Source: Ptiloglossa arizonensis (taxonomy: Eukaryota > Arthropoda > Insecta > Hymenoptera > Colletidae). Taken from it: a stretch of DNA of 64,000 nucleotides. Shown one piece after another: positions 38,164-50,222 of the stretch (within the stretch, counting starts at the first letter, position 1; the number at the start of each line of letters is the position of its first letter). Position numbers and translations under genes: made by a program. Under the pieces are notes generated by a model. The model was given only the letters and a program-made list of their open reading frames with translations, searched no databases and was not told the origin of the DNA. Where the stretch lies: contig NW_027479033.1 of NCBI RefSeq assembly GCF_051014685.1, forward strand, positions 124,001 through 188,000, read 5' to 3'.

Positions 38164-39756
38164 AAAGTACACACACCACTGTAATCGGGCGGGTTTCCAC
38201 TTTCAGATGCAACAGGAGTTTCTCGAGTTCGCCAATCCGTTCGCGAGGTATGGGAGTTTGAAGTTAAGGAATCGTTGAGAAACCATCAAAATTTTCGTAA
38301 GTCTGATATTTGAGACCAATGACTACTATAGCCTAGGGCAAAAGTACACATACCGTTGCAATCTGGCGAGTTTCTACTTTCAGATGCAACAAGGAATTTC
38401 TCGAGTTCGTCAATCCGTTCGCGAGATATGGGAGTTTGAAGTTAAGGAATGGTTGAGAAACCATCAAAATTTTCGCAAGTCTGATACTCGAAACCAATAA
38501 CTATAAAGGCCTAGGGGAAAAGTACACACACCATTGTAATCGGGCGAGTTTCTACTTTCAGATGCATCAGGAATTTTTCGTGTTCGTCATTCCGTTCGCG
38601 AGATATGGGAGTTTGAAGTTACGGAATATTTGAAAAACCATAAAAATTTTCGCTGGTCTGATACTCGAAACCTATAACTGGAATGGCCTAGGGTAAAAGT
38701 ACACACACCTTTGTAAGAGGGCGAGTTTCTACTTTCAGATCCAACAGGAATTTCTCGATTTCGTCATTCCGTTCGCGAGATATGGGATTTTGGAGTTAAG
38801 GAGTGGTTGAGAAACCATCAAAATTTTCACATGTCTGATACTCGAAATCAATAACTACAATGGCCTAGGGGAAAAATACACATTCCGTTGTAATCGGGCG
38901 AGTTTCCACTTCCAGATGCAACAGGAATTTCTCGAGTTCGTCATTCCGTTCGCGAGATATGGGAGTTTGAAGTTAAGGAGTGGTTGAGAAACCATCAAAA
39001 TTTTCGCAAGTCTGATATTTGAGACCAATGACTACTATAGCCTAGGGCAAAAGTACACATACCGTTGTATTCGGGCGAGTTTCTGCTTTGAGATGCAACA
39101 GGAATTTCTCGAGTTCGTCAATTCGTTCGCGAGATACGGGAGTTCGAAGTTAAGGAATGGTTGAGAAACCATGAAAATTTTCGCTGATCTGATACTCGAA
39201 AAGAATAACTGGAATGGCCTAGGGGAAAAGTACACAAACCACTGTAATCGGGCGAGTTTCTACTTTCAGATGCAACAGGAATTTCTCGAGTTCGTCATTC
39301 CGTTCGCGAGATATGGGCGTTTGAAGTTACGGAATGTTTGAGAAACCATCAAAATTTTCGCTGGTCTGATACTCGAAACCTATAACTGGAATGGCCTAGG
39401 GGAAAAGTACACACACCATTGTAATCGGGCGAGTTTCTACTTTCAGATGCAACAGGAATTTCTCGAGTTCGCCAATCCGTTCGCGAGATATGGGAGTTTG
39501 GAGTTAAGGAATGGTTGAGAAACCATCAAAATTTTCGCTGGTCTGATACTCAAAACCAATAACTAGAATGGCCTAGGGGAAAGTACACACACCATTGTAA
39601 TCGGGCGAGTTTCTACTTTCAGATGCAGCAGGAATTTCTCGAGTTCGTCATTCCGTTCGCGAGATATGGTAGTTTGAAGTTAAGGAATGGTTGAGAAACC
39701 ATCAAAGTTTTCGCAATTCTGATACTCGAAACCAATAACTGGAATGGCCTAGGGGA
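38164..39756. repeat. 9-monomer tandem duplication, copy B (1,593 bp)
   Basis: Second copy of the 1,593-bp unit, directly abutting copy A. Identity with copy A continues 15 bp past the unit end, to 39,771, where copy B reads CACCATTG and copy A reads CACCACTG. The distal part of this copy, from about 38,930, begins the larger duplication that recurs at 49.1 kb. Confidence 0.9.
39125..39141 (+). other. CENP-B-box-like 17-mer, exact core match
   Basis: Same core as at 37,532, one 1,593-bp unit downstream. Confidence 0.45.
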
Positions 39757-40008
39757 AAAGTACACACACCATTGTAATCGGGCGAGTTTCTACTTTCAGA
39801 TGCAACAGGAATTTCTCGAGTTCGTCAATCCGTTCGCGAGATATGGGAGCTTGAATTTAAGGAATGGTTGAGAAACCATCAAAATTTTCGCAAGTCTGAT
39901 ACTCGAAACCAATAACTACTATAGCCTAGGGCAAAAATACACATACCGTTGTATTCGGGCGAGTTTCTGCTTTGAGATGCAACAGGAATTTCTCGAGTTC
40001 GTCAATTC

Positions 40009-40025
40009 GTTCGCGAGATACGGGA
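40009..40025 (+). other. CENP-B-box-like 17-mer, exact core match
   Basis: GTTCGCGAGATACGGGA in a monomer that also carries GTATTCGGGCG and CTTTGAGATGC, the variant background shared by all six exact-core copies. Confidence 0.45.
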
Positions 40026-43000
40026 GTTTGAAGTTAAGGAATGGTTGAGGAACCATCAAAATTTTCGCTGATCTGATACTCGAAAACAATAACTGGAATG
40101 GCGTAGGGGAAAAGTACACAAACCACTGTAATCGGGCGAGTTTCTACTTTCAGATGCAACAGGAATTTCTCGAGTTCGCCAATCCGTTCGCGAGATATGG
40201 GCGTTTGAAGTTACGGAATGTTTGAGAAACCATCAAAATTTTCCCTGGTCTGATACTCGAAACCTATAACTGGAATGGCCTAGGGGAAAAGTACACACAC
40301 CTTTGTAATCGGGCGAGTTTCTATTTTCAGATGCAACAGGAATTTCTCGAGTTCGCCAATCCGTTCGCGAGATATGGGAGTTTGGAATTAAGGAATGTTT
40401 GAGAAACCATCATAATTTTCGCTGGTCTGATACTCAAAACCAATAACTAGAATGGCCTAGGGGAAAAGTGCACACACCATTGTAATCGGGCGAGTTTCTA
40501 CTATCAGATGCAGCAGGAATTTCTCGAGTTCGTCATTCCGTTCGCGAGATATGGGGGTTTGAAGTTACGGAATGTTTGAGAAACCATCAAAATTTTCGCT
40601 GGTCTGATACTCGAAACCTATAACTGGAATGGCCTAGGGGAAAAGTGCACACACCTTTGTAATCGGGCGAGTTTCTACTTTCAGATGCAACAGGAATTTC
40701 TCGTGTTCGTCAATCCGTTCGCGAGATATGGTAGTTTGAAATTAAGGAATGGTTGAGAAACCATCAAAGTTTTCGCAATTCTGATACTCGAAACCAATAA
40801 CTGGAATGGCCTAGGGGAAAAGCACACACACCATTGTAATCGGGCGAGTTTCTACTTTCAGATGCAACAGGAATTTCTCGAGTTCGTCAATCCGTTCGCG
40901 AGATATGGGAGCTTGAAGTTAAGGAATGGTTGAGAAACCATCAAAATTTTCGTAAGTCTGATACTCGAAACCAATAACTACAAAGGCCTAGGGGAAAAAT
41001 ACACATAGCTTTGTGATCGGGCGAGTTTCTGCTTTCAGATGCAACGGGAATTTCTCGAGTTCGTCATTCCGTTCGCGAGATATGGGAGTTTGAAGTTACG
41101 GAATGTTTGAGAAACCATCAAAATTTTTGCTGGTCTGATACTCGAAACCTATAACTGGAATGGCCTAGGGGAAAAGTACACACACCTTTGTAATCGGGCG
41201 AGTTTCTACTTTCAGATGCAACAGGAATTTCTCGAGTTCGTCATCCCGTTCGCGAGATATGGGAGTTTGGAGTTAAGGAATGGTTGAGAAACCATCAAAA
41301 TTTTCGCTGGTCTGATACTCAAAACCAATAACTAGAATGGCCTAGGGTAAAAGTACACACCCCATTGTAATTGGGCGAGTTTCTACTTTCAGATGCAGCA
41401 GGAATTTCTCGAGTTCGTCATTCCGTTCGCGAGATATGGCAGTTTGAAGTTACGGAATGTTTGAGAAACCATCAAAATTTTCGCTGGTCTGATACTCGAA
41501 ACCTATAACTGGAATGGCCTAGGGGAAAAGTACACACACCTTTGTAATCGGGCGAGTTTCTACTTTCAGATGCAACAGGAATTTCTCGTGTTCGTCAATC
41601 CGTTCGCGAGATATGGTAGTTTGAAGTTAAGGAATGTTTGAGAAACCATCAAAGTTATCGCAATTCTGATACTCGAAACCAATAACTGGAATGGCCTAGG
41701 GGAAAAGTACACACACCATTGTAATCGGGCGAGTTTCTACTTTCAGATGCCACAGGAATTTCTCGAGTTCGCCAATCCGTTCGCGAGATATGGGAGCTTG
41801 AAGTTAAGGAATGGTTGAGAAACCATCAAAATTTTCGCAAGTCTGATACTCGAAACCAATAACTACAAAGGCCTAGGGGAAAAATACACATAGCTTTGTA
41901 ATCGGGCGAGTTTCTGCTTTCAGATGCAACAGGAATTTCTCGAGTTCGTCAATCCGTTCGCGAGACATGGGAGTTTGAATTTAAGGAATGGTTGAGAAAC
42001 CATCAAAATTTTCGTAAGTCTGATACTCGAAACAATAACTACAATGGCCTAGGGGTAAATACACATACCGTTGTAATCAGGCGAGTTTCTACTTTCAGAT
42101 GCAACAGGAATTTCTCGAGTTCGTCAATCCGTTCGCGAGATGAGACAGTTTGAAGTTAAGGAATGGTTGAGAAACCATCAAAATTTTCGCAGGTCTGATA
42201 CTCGAAACCAATAACTGGAACGGCCTAGGGGAAAAGTACACACACCACTGAAATCGGGCGAGTTTCTACTTTCAGATGCAACAGGAACTTCTCGAGTTCG
42301 TCATTCCGTTCGTGAGATATGGGAGTTTGAAGTTACGGAATGTTTGAGAAACCATCAAAATTTTCGCTGGTCTGATGCTCGAAACCTATAACTGGAATGG
42401 CCTAGGGGAAAAGTACACACACCTTTGTAATCGGGCGAGTTTCTACTTTCAGATGCAACAGGAATTTCTCGAGTTCGTCATCCCGTTCGCGAGATATGGG
42501 AGTTTGGAGTTAAGGAATGGTTGAGAAACCATCAAAATTTTCGCTGGTCTGATACTCAAAACCAATAACTAGAATGGCCTAGGGGAAAAGTACACACCCC
42601 ATTGAAATCGGGCGAGTTTCTACTTTCAGATGCAGCAGGAATTTCTCGAGTTCGTCATTCCGTTCGCGAGATATGGCAGTTTGAAGTTACGGAATGTTTG
42701 AGAAACCACCAAAATTTTAGCTGGTCTGATACTCGAAATCAATAACTGGAATGGCCTAGGGGAAAAGTACACACACCATTGTAATCGGGCGAGTTTCTAC
42801 TTTCAGATGCAACAGGAATTTCTCGAGTTCGCCAATCCGTTCGCGATATGTATGTGAGTTTGAAGTTAAGGAATCGTTGAGAAACCATCAAAATTTTCGC
42901 ATGTCTGATACCCGAAACCAATAACTACAAAGGCCTAGGGGAAATATACACATAGCTTTGTAATCGGGCGAGTTTCTGCTTTCAGATGCAACAGGAATTT

Positions 43001-44062
43001 CTCGAGTTCGTCAATCCGTTCGCGAGACATGGGAGTTTGAAGATAAGGAATGGTTGAGAAACCATCAAAATTTTCGTAAGTCTGATACTCGAAACCAATA
43101 ACTACATTGGCCTAGGGGAAAAATACACATACCGTTGTAATCGGGCGAGTTTCTACTTTCAGATGCAACAGGAATTTCTCGAGTTCGTCATCCCGTTCGC
43201 GAGATATGGGAGTTTGGAATTAAGGAATGGTTGAGAAACAATCAAAATTTTCGCTGGTCTGATACTCAAAACCAATAACTAGAATGGCCTAGGGGAAAAG
43301 TACACACCCCATTGTAATCGGGCGAGTTTCTACTTTCAGATGCAGCAGGAATTTCTCAAGTTCGTCATTCCGTTCGCGAGATATGGCAGTTTGAAGTTAC
43401 GGAATGTTTGAGAAACCATCAAAATTTTAGCGGGTCTGATACTCGAAACCAATAACTGGAATGGCCTAGGGGAAAAGTACACACACCATTGTAATCGGGC
43501 GAGTTTCCACTTCCAGATGCAACCGGAAGTTCTCGAGTTCGTCAATCCGTTCGCGAGATATGGGAGTTTGAAGTTAAGGAGTGGTTGAGAAACCATCAAA
43601 ATTTTCGCAAGTCTGATATTCGAGACCAATGACTACTGTGGCCTAGGGCAAAAATACACATACCGTTGTAATCGGGCGAGATTCTGCTCTCAGATGCAAT
43701 AGGAAATTCTCGAGTTCGTCAATCCGTTCGAGAGATATGGGAGTTTGAAATTAAGGTATGGTTGAGAAACCATCAAAATTTTCGCTGGTCTGATACTCAA
43801 AACCAATAACTAGAATGGCCTAGGGGAAAAGTACAAACACCATTGTAATCGGGCGAGTTTCTACTTTCTGATGCAGCAGGAATATCTCGAGTTCGTCAAT
43901 TCGTTCGCGAGATATGGGAGCTTGAAGTTAAGGAATGGTTGAGAAACCATCAAAATTTTCGCAAGTCTGATACTCGAAACCAATAACTACTATAGCCTAG
44001 GGCAAAAATACACATACCGTTGTATTCGGGCGAGTTTCTGGTTTCAGATGCAACAGGAATTT

Positions 44063-44211
44063 CTCGAGTTCGTCAGCCGTTCGCGACATATGGGAGTTTG
44101 AAGTTAAGGAATCAACTGATACTCGATACCAATAACTACTGTGGCCTAGGGGAAAAGTACACACACCATTGTAATCGGGCGAGTTTCTACTTTCAGATGC
44201 TACAGGAATTT
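44063..44211. repeat. 149-bp deletion monomer (1 of 5)
   Basis: From CTCGAG to the next CTCGAG is 149 bp. Relative to the consensus, 27 bp covering the hairpin 3' part, the AAAATTTT tract and CGCAAGT are lost (AAGGAATCAACTGATACTCG), and one base is missing in GTCAGCCGTTCGCGACATATGG. The following unit has a further 3-bp deletion (GAGTTCAATCCG). Confidence 0.9.
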
Positions 44212-46685
44212 CTCGAGTTCAATCCGTTCGCTAGATATGGGAGTTTGAAGTTAAGGAATGGTTGAGAAACCATCAAAATTTTCGCAAGTCTGATACTCGA
44301 AACCAATAACTACTATTACCTAGGGCAAAAATACATACACCGTTGTAATCGGGAGAGTTTCTGCATTCGGATGCAACAGGAATTTCTCGAGTTCGTCAAT
44401 CCGTTCTCGAGATATGGGAGTTTGAAGTTAAGGAATGGTTGAGAAACCATCAAAATGGTCGCAAGTCTGATACTCGAAACCAATAACTGGAATGGCCTGG
44501 GGGAAAAGTACACAAACCATTGTAATCGGGCGAGTTTCCACTTTCAGATGCAACAGGAATTTCTCGAGTTCGTCAGTCCGTTCGCGAGATATGGGAGTTT
44601 GAAGTTAAGGAATGGTTGAGAAACCATCAAAATTTTCGCAAGTCCGATACTCAAAACCAATAACTACTACGGCCTAGGGCAAAAATACACATACCATTGT
44701 AATCGGACGAGTTTCTGTTTCGGATGCAACAGGAATTTCTCGAGTTCGTCATTTCGTTCGCGAGATATGGGAGTTTGAAGTTAAGGAATGGTTGAGAAAC
44801 CATCAAAATTTTCGCAAGTCTGATACTCGAAACCAATAACTACTAAGGCCTAGGGCAAAAATACACATACCGTTGTAATCGGGAGAGTTTCTGCTTTCAG
44901 ATGCAATAGGAAATTCTCGAGTTCGTCAATACGTTCGCGAGATATGGGGGTTTGAAGTTAAGGAATGCTTGAGAAACCAACAAAATTTTCGCAAGTCTGA
45001 TACTCGAAACAAATAACTGGAATGGCCTAGGGGAAAAGTACACACACCATTGTAATCGGGCGAGTTTCTACTTTCAGATGCAACAGGCATTTCTCGAGTT
45101 CGTCATTCCGTTCGCGAGATATGGGAGTTTGAAGTTAAGGAATGGTTGAGAAACCAACAAAGTTTTCACAAGTCTGAAACTCGAAACCAATAACTGGAAA
45201 GGCCTAGGGGAAATGTACACACACCATTGTAATCGGGAGAGTTACTACTTTCAGATGCAACAGGAATTTCTCGAGCTCGCCAATCCGTTCGCCATATATG
45301 GGAGTTTGAAGTTAAGTAATCGTTGAGAAACCATCAAAATTTTCGCAAGTCTGATACTCGAAAGCAATAACTACCAAGGCCAAGGGCAAAAATACACATA
45401 CCGTTGTAATCGGGAGAGTTTCTGCTTTCAGATGCAATAGGAAATTCTCGAGTTCGCCAATCCGTTCGCGAGGTATGGGAGCTTGAAGTTAAGGATTCGT
45501 TGAGAAACCATCAAAGTTTTCGCTGGTCTGATACTCGAAACCAATAACTGGAATGGCCTAGGGGAAAAGTACACAAACCATTGTAATCGGGCGAGTTTCC
45601 ACTTCCAGATGCAACAGGAATTTCTCGAGTTCGTCAGTCCGTTCGCGAGATATGGGAGTTTGAAGTTAAGGAATGGTTGAGAAACCATCAAAATTTTCGC
45701 AAGTCTAATACTCGAAACCAATAACTACTATGGCCTAGGGGAAAAATACACATACCGTTGTAATCGGGCGAGTTTCTACTTTCAGATGCAACAGGAATTT
45801 CTCGAGTTCGTCATCCCGTTCGCGAGATATGGGAGTTTGGAATTAAGGAATGGTTGAGAAACAATCAAAATTTTCGCAAGTCTGATACTCGAAACAAATA
45901 ACTGGAATGGCCTAGGGGAAAAGTACACACACCATTGTAATCGGGCGAGTTTCTACTTTCAGATGCAACAGGCATTTCTCGAGTTCGTCATTCCGTTCGC
46001 GAGATATGGGAGTTTGAAGTTAAGGAATGGTTGAGAAACCAACAAAATTTTCGCAAGTCTGATACTCGAAACCAATAACTGGAAAGGCCTAGGGGAAATG
46101 TACACACACCATTGTAATTGGGCGAGTTACTACTTTCATATGCAACAGGAATTTCTCGAGCTCGCCAATCCGTTCGCGAGATATGGGAGTTTGAAGTTAA
46201 GTAATCGTTGAGAAACCATCAAAATTTTCGCAAGTCTGATACTCGAAAGCAATAACTACCAAGGCCAAGGGCAAAAATACACATACCGTTGTAATCGGGA
46301 GAGTTTCTGCTTTCAGATGCAATAGGAAATTCTCGAGTTCGCTAATCCGTTCGCGAGGTATGGGAGTTTGAAGTTAAGGATTCGTTGAGAAACCATCAAA
46401 GTTTTCGCTGGTCTGATACTCGAAACCAATAACTGGAATGGCCTAGGGGAAAAGTACACAAACCATTGTAATCGGGCGAGTTTCCACTTCCAGATGCAAC
46501 AGGAATTTCTCGAGTTCGTCAGTCCGTTCGCGAGATATGGGAGTTTGAAGTTAAGGAATGGTTGAGAAACCATCAAAATTTTCGCAAGTCTGATACTCGA
46601 AACGAATAACTACTATGGCCTAGGGCAAAAATACACATACCGTTGTAATCGGACGAGTTTCTGGTTTCAGATGCAACAGGAATTT

Positions 46686-46834
46686 CTCGAGTTCGTCAGC
46701 CGTTCGCGACATATGGGAGTTTGAAGTTAAGGAACCAACTGATACTCGATACCAATAACTACTGTGGCCTAGGGGAAATGTACACACACCATTGTAATCG
46801 GGCGAGTTTCTACTTTCAGATGCTACAGGAATTT
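46686..46834. repeat. 149-bp deletion monomer (2 of 5)
   Basis: Same two deletions as the unit at 44,063, here reading AAGGAACCAACTGATACTCG (one substitution at the junction). It is followed, as in most copies, by a GATGCTACAGG unit. Confidence 0.9.
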
Positions 46835-48613
46835 CTCGAGTTCATCAATACGTTCGCTAGATATGGGAGTTTGAAGTTAAGGAATGGTTGAGAAACCATC
46901 AAAATTTTCGCAAGTCTGATACTCGAAACCAATAACTACTATTACCTAGGGCAAAAATAAACACACCGTTGTAATCGGGAGAGTTTCTGCATTCAGATGC
47001 AACAGGAATTTCTCGAGTTCGTCAATCCGTTCTCGAGATATGGGAGTTTGAAGTTAAGGAATGGTTGAGAAACCATCAAAATGGTCGCAAGTCTGATACT
47101 CGAAACCATTACCTGGAATGGCCTAGGGGAAAAGTACACAAACCATTGTAATCGGGCGAGTTTCCACTTTCAGATGCAACAGGAATTTCTCGAGTTCGTC
47201 AGTCCGTTCGCGAGATATGGGAGTTTGAAGTTAAGGAATGGTTGAGAAACCATCAAAATGGTCGCAAGTCTGATACTCGAAACCAATAACTGGAATGGCC
47301 TAGGGGAAAAGTACACAAACCATTGTAATCGGGCGAGTTTCCACTTTCAGATGCAACAGGAATTTCTCGAGTTCGTCAGTCCGTTCGCGAGATATGGGAG
47401 TTTGAAGTTAAGGAATGGTTGAGAAACCATCAAAATTTTCGCAAGTCTGATACTCAAAACCAGTAACTACTACGGCCTAGGGAAAAATACACATACCATT
47501 GTAATCGGACGAGTTTCTGTTTCAGATGCAACAGGAATTTCTTGAGTTCGTCATTTCGTTCGCGAGATATGGGAGTTTGAAGTTAAGGAATGGTTGAGAA
47601 ACCATCAAAATTTTCGCAAGTCTGATACTCGAAACCAATAACTGCTAAGGCCTAGGGCAAAAATACACATACCGTTGTAATCGGGAGAGTTTCTGCTTTC
47701 AGATGCAATAGGAAATTCTCGAGTTCGTCAATCCGTTCGCGAGATATGGGGGTTTGAAGTTAAGGAATGCTTGAGAAACCATCAAAATTTTCGCAAGTCT
47801 GATACTCGAAACCAATAACTGGAATGGCCTAGGGGAAAAGTACACACACCATTGTAATCGGGCGAGTTTCTACTTTCAGATGCAACAGGCATTTCTCGAG
47901 TTCGTCATTCCGTTCGCGAGATATGGGAGTTTGAAGTTAAGGAATGGTTGAGAAACCAACAAAATTTTCGCAAGTCTGATACTCGAAACAAATAACTACA
48001 AAGGCCTAGGGCAAAAATACACATACCATTGTAATCGGACGAGTTTCTGTTTCAGATCCAACAGGAATTTCTCGAGTTCGTTAATCCGTTCGCGAGATAT
48101 GTGGGTTTGAAGTTAAGGAATGCTTGAGAAACCATCAAAATTTTCGCAAGTCTGATACGCGAAACCAATAACTACAAGGGCCTAGGTGAAAAATACACAT
48201 ACCTTTGTAATCGGGCATGTTTCTACTTTCAGATGCAACAGGAATTTCTCGAGTTCGTCAATCCGTTCGCGAGATATGGGAGTTTGAAGTTAAGGAATCG
48301 TTGAGAAACCAAAAAATTTTCGCAAGTCTGATACTCGAAACCAATAACTACTACGGCCTAGGGCAAAAATTCACATACCATTCTAATCGAACGAGTTTCT
48401 GTTTCAGATGCAACAGGAATTTCTCGAGTTCGCCAATCCGTTCGCGAGGTATGGGAGTTTGAAGTTAAGGAATCGTTGAGAAACCATAAAAATTTTCGCA
48501 AGTCTGATACCCGAATCCAATTACTATGGCCTAGGGCAAAAATACACATACCGTTGTAATCGGGCGAGTTTCTGCTTTCAGATGGAACAGGAATTTCTCG
48601 AGTTCGTCAACCT

Positions 48614-49126
48614 GTTCGCTAGATATGGGAGTTTGAAGTTAAGGAATGGTTGAGAAACCATCAAAATTTTCGCAAGTCTGATACTCGAAACCAATAACTA
48701 CTATTACCTAGGGCAAAAATAAACACACCGTTGTAATCGGGAGAGTTTCTGCATTCAGATGCAACAGGAATTTCTCGAGTTCGTCAATCCGTTCTCGAGA
48801 TATGGGAGTTTGAAGTTAAGGAATGGTTGAGAAACCATCAAAATGGTCGCAAGTCTGATACTCGAAACCATTACCTGGAATGGCCTAGGGGAAAAGTACA
48901 CAAACCATTGTAATCGGGCGAGTTTCCACTTTCAGATGCAACAGGAATTTCTCGAGTTCGTCAGTCCGTTCGCGAGATATGGGAGTTTGAAGTTAAGGAA
49001 TGGTTGAGGAACCATCAAAATGGTCGCAAGTCTGATACTCGAAACCAATAACTGGAATGGCCTAGGGGAAAAGTACACAAACCATTGTAATCGGGCGAGT
49101 TTCCACTTTCAGATGCAACAGGAATT
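48614..49126. repeat. Patch copied from 46.85-47.37 kb, between the two large copies
   Basis: It matches about 46,852-47,364 at offset 1,762, including CTATTACCTAGGGC, CAAAAATAAACACACC, TTCTGCATTCAG, CAAAATGGTCGCAAG and ATTACCTGG. The left seam lies at 48,613-48,620, where copy 1 stops matching copy 2. The right seam lies at 49,110-49,140, where the sequence switches to the 38.93-kb source. Both seams fall within the conserved stretch around CTCGAG and GTTCGC. Confidence 0.85.
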
Positions 49127-49321
49127 TCTCGAGTTCGTCATTCCGTTCGCGAGATATGGGAGTTTGAAGTTAAGGAGTGGTTGAGAAACCATCAAAATTT
49201 TCGCAAGTCTGATATTTGAGACCAATGACTACTATAGCCTAGGGCAAAAGTACACATACCGTTGTATTCGGGCGAGTTTCTGCTTTGAGATGCAACAGGA
49301 ATTTCTCGAGTTCGTCAATTC

Positions 49322-49338
49322 GTTCGCGAGATACGGGA
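49322..49338 (+). other. CENP-B-box-like 17-mer, exact core match
   Basis: Copy of the site at 39,125, displaced 10,197 bp by the large duplication. Confidence 0.45.
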
Positions 49339-50205
49339 GTTCGAAGTTAAGGAATGGTTGAGAAACCATGAAAATTTTCGCTGATCTGATACTCGAAAAG
49401 AATAACTGGAATGGCCTAGGGGAAAAGTACACAAACCACTGTAATCGGGCGAGTTTCTACTTTCAGATGCAACAGGAATTTCTCGAGTTCGTCATTCCGT
49501 TCGCGAGATATGGGCGTTTGAAGTTACGGAATGTTTGAGAAACCATCAAAATTTTCGCTGGTCTGATACTCGAAACCTATAACTGGAATGGCCTAGGGGA
49601 AAAGTACACACACCATTGTAATCGGGCGAGTTTCTACTTTCAGATGCAACAGGAATTTCTCGAGTTCGCCAATCCGTTCGCGAGATATGGGAGTTTGGAG
49701 TTAAGGAATGGTTGAGAAACCATCAAAATTTTCGCTGGTCTGATACTCAAAACCAATAACTAGAATGGCCTAGGGGAAAGTACACACACCATTGTAATCG
49801 GGCGAGTTTCTACTTTCAGATGCAGCAGGAATTTCTCGAGTTCGTCATTCCGTTCGCGAGATATGGTAGTTTGAAGTTAAGGAATGGTTGAGAAACCATC
49901 AAAGTTTTCGCAATTCTGATACTCGAAACCAATAACTGGAATGGCCTAGGGGAAAAGTACACACACCATTGTAATCGGGCGAGTTTCTACTTTCAGATGC
50001 AACAGGAATTTCTCGAGTTCGTCAATCCGTTCGCGAGATATGGGAGCTTGAATTTAAGGAATGGTTGAGAAACCATCAAAATTTTCGCAAGTCTGATACT
50101 CGAAACCAATAACTACTATAGCCTAGGGCAAAAATACACATACCGTTGTATTCGGGCGAGTTTCTGCTTTGAGATGCAACAGGAATTTCTCGAGTTCGTC
50201 AATTC

Positions 50206-50222
50206 GTTCGCGAGATACGGGA
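50206..50222 (+). other. CENP-B-box-like 17-mer, exact core match
   Basis: Copy of the site at 40,009, displaced 10,197 bp. Confidence 0.45.

Larger units (their letters stand above)
38930..48613. repeat. Large segmental duplication, copy 1 (about 9.7 kb)
   Basis: It recurs at 49.13-57.76 kb. The offset is 10,197 bp at the left end, about 9,491 in the middle and 9,140 at the right end, all changes being close to whole monomers. Copy 1 contains one monomer (about 41,534-41,710), three monomers (about 41,860-42,390) and three monomers (about 44,870-45,400) that copy 2 lacks. Shared features include three GAGATACGGG or 149-bp units, a CCTGGGGG unit, CAAAATGGTCGCAAG units and GGCCAAGGGC units. 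Confidence 0.87.

Noticed and set aside
43336..43629. 97-codon minus-strand reading frame (also at 45,428, 52,827 and 54,567)
   Set aside because: The protein repeats itself with a 59-residue period because the monomer is 177 nt. Two stop codons in the usual monomer are lost by TTCCACTTCC variants. No start context, promoter or domain is visible.
44101..44130. Possible transposon footprint or target-site scar at the 27-bp deletion
   Set aside because: No inverted termini or target duplication is visible. A simple deletion explains AAGGAATCAACTG joined to GATACTCG.
48217..48462. 81-codon frame conserved at 57,357
   Set aside because: Conservation comes from the large duplication, which copied all sequence alike. 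The frame crosses a 176-bp unit and a 1-2 bp deletion.
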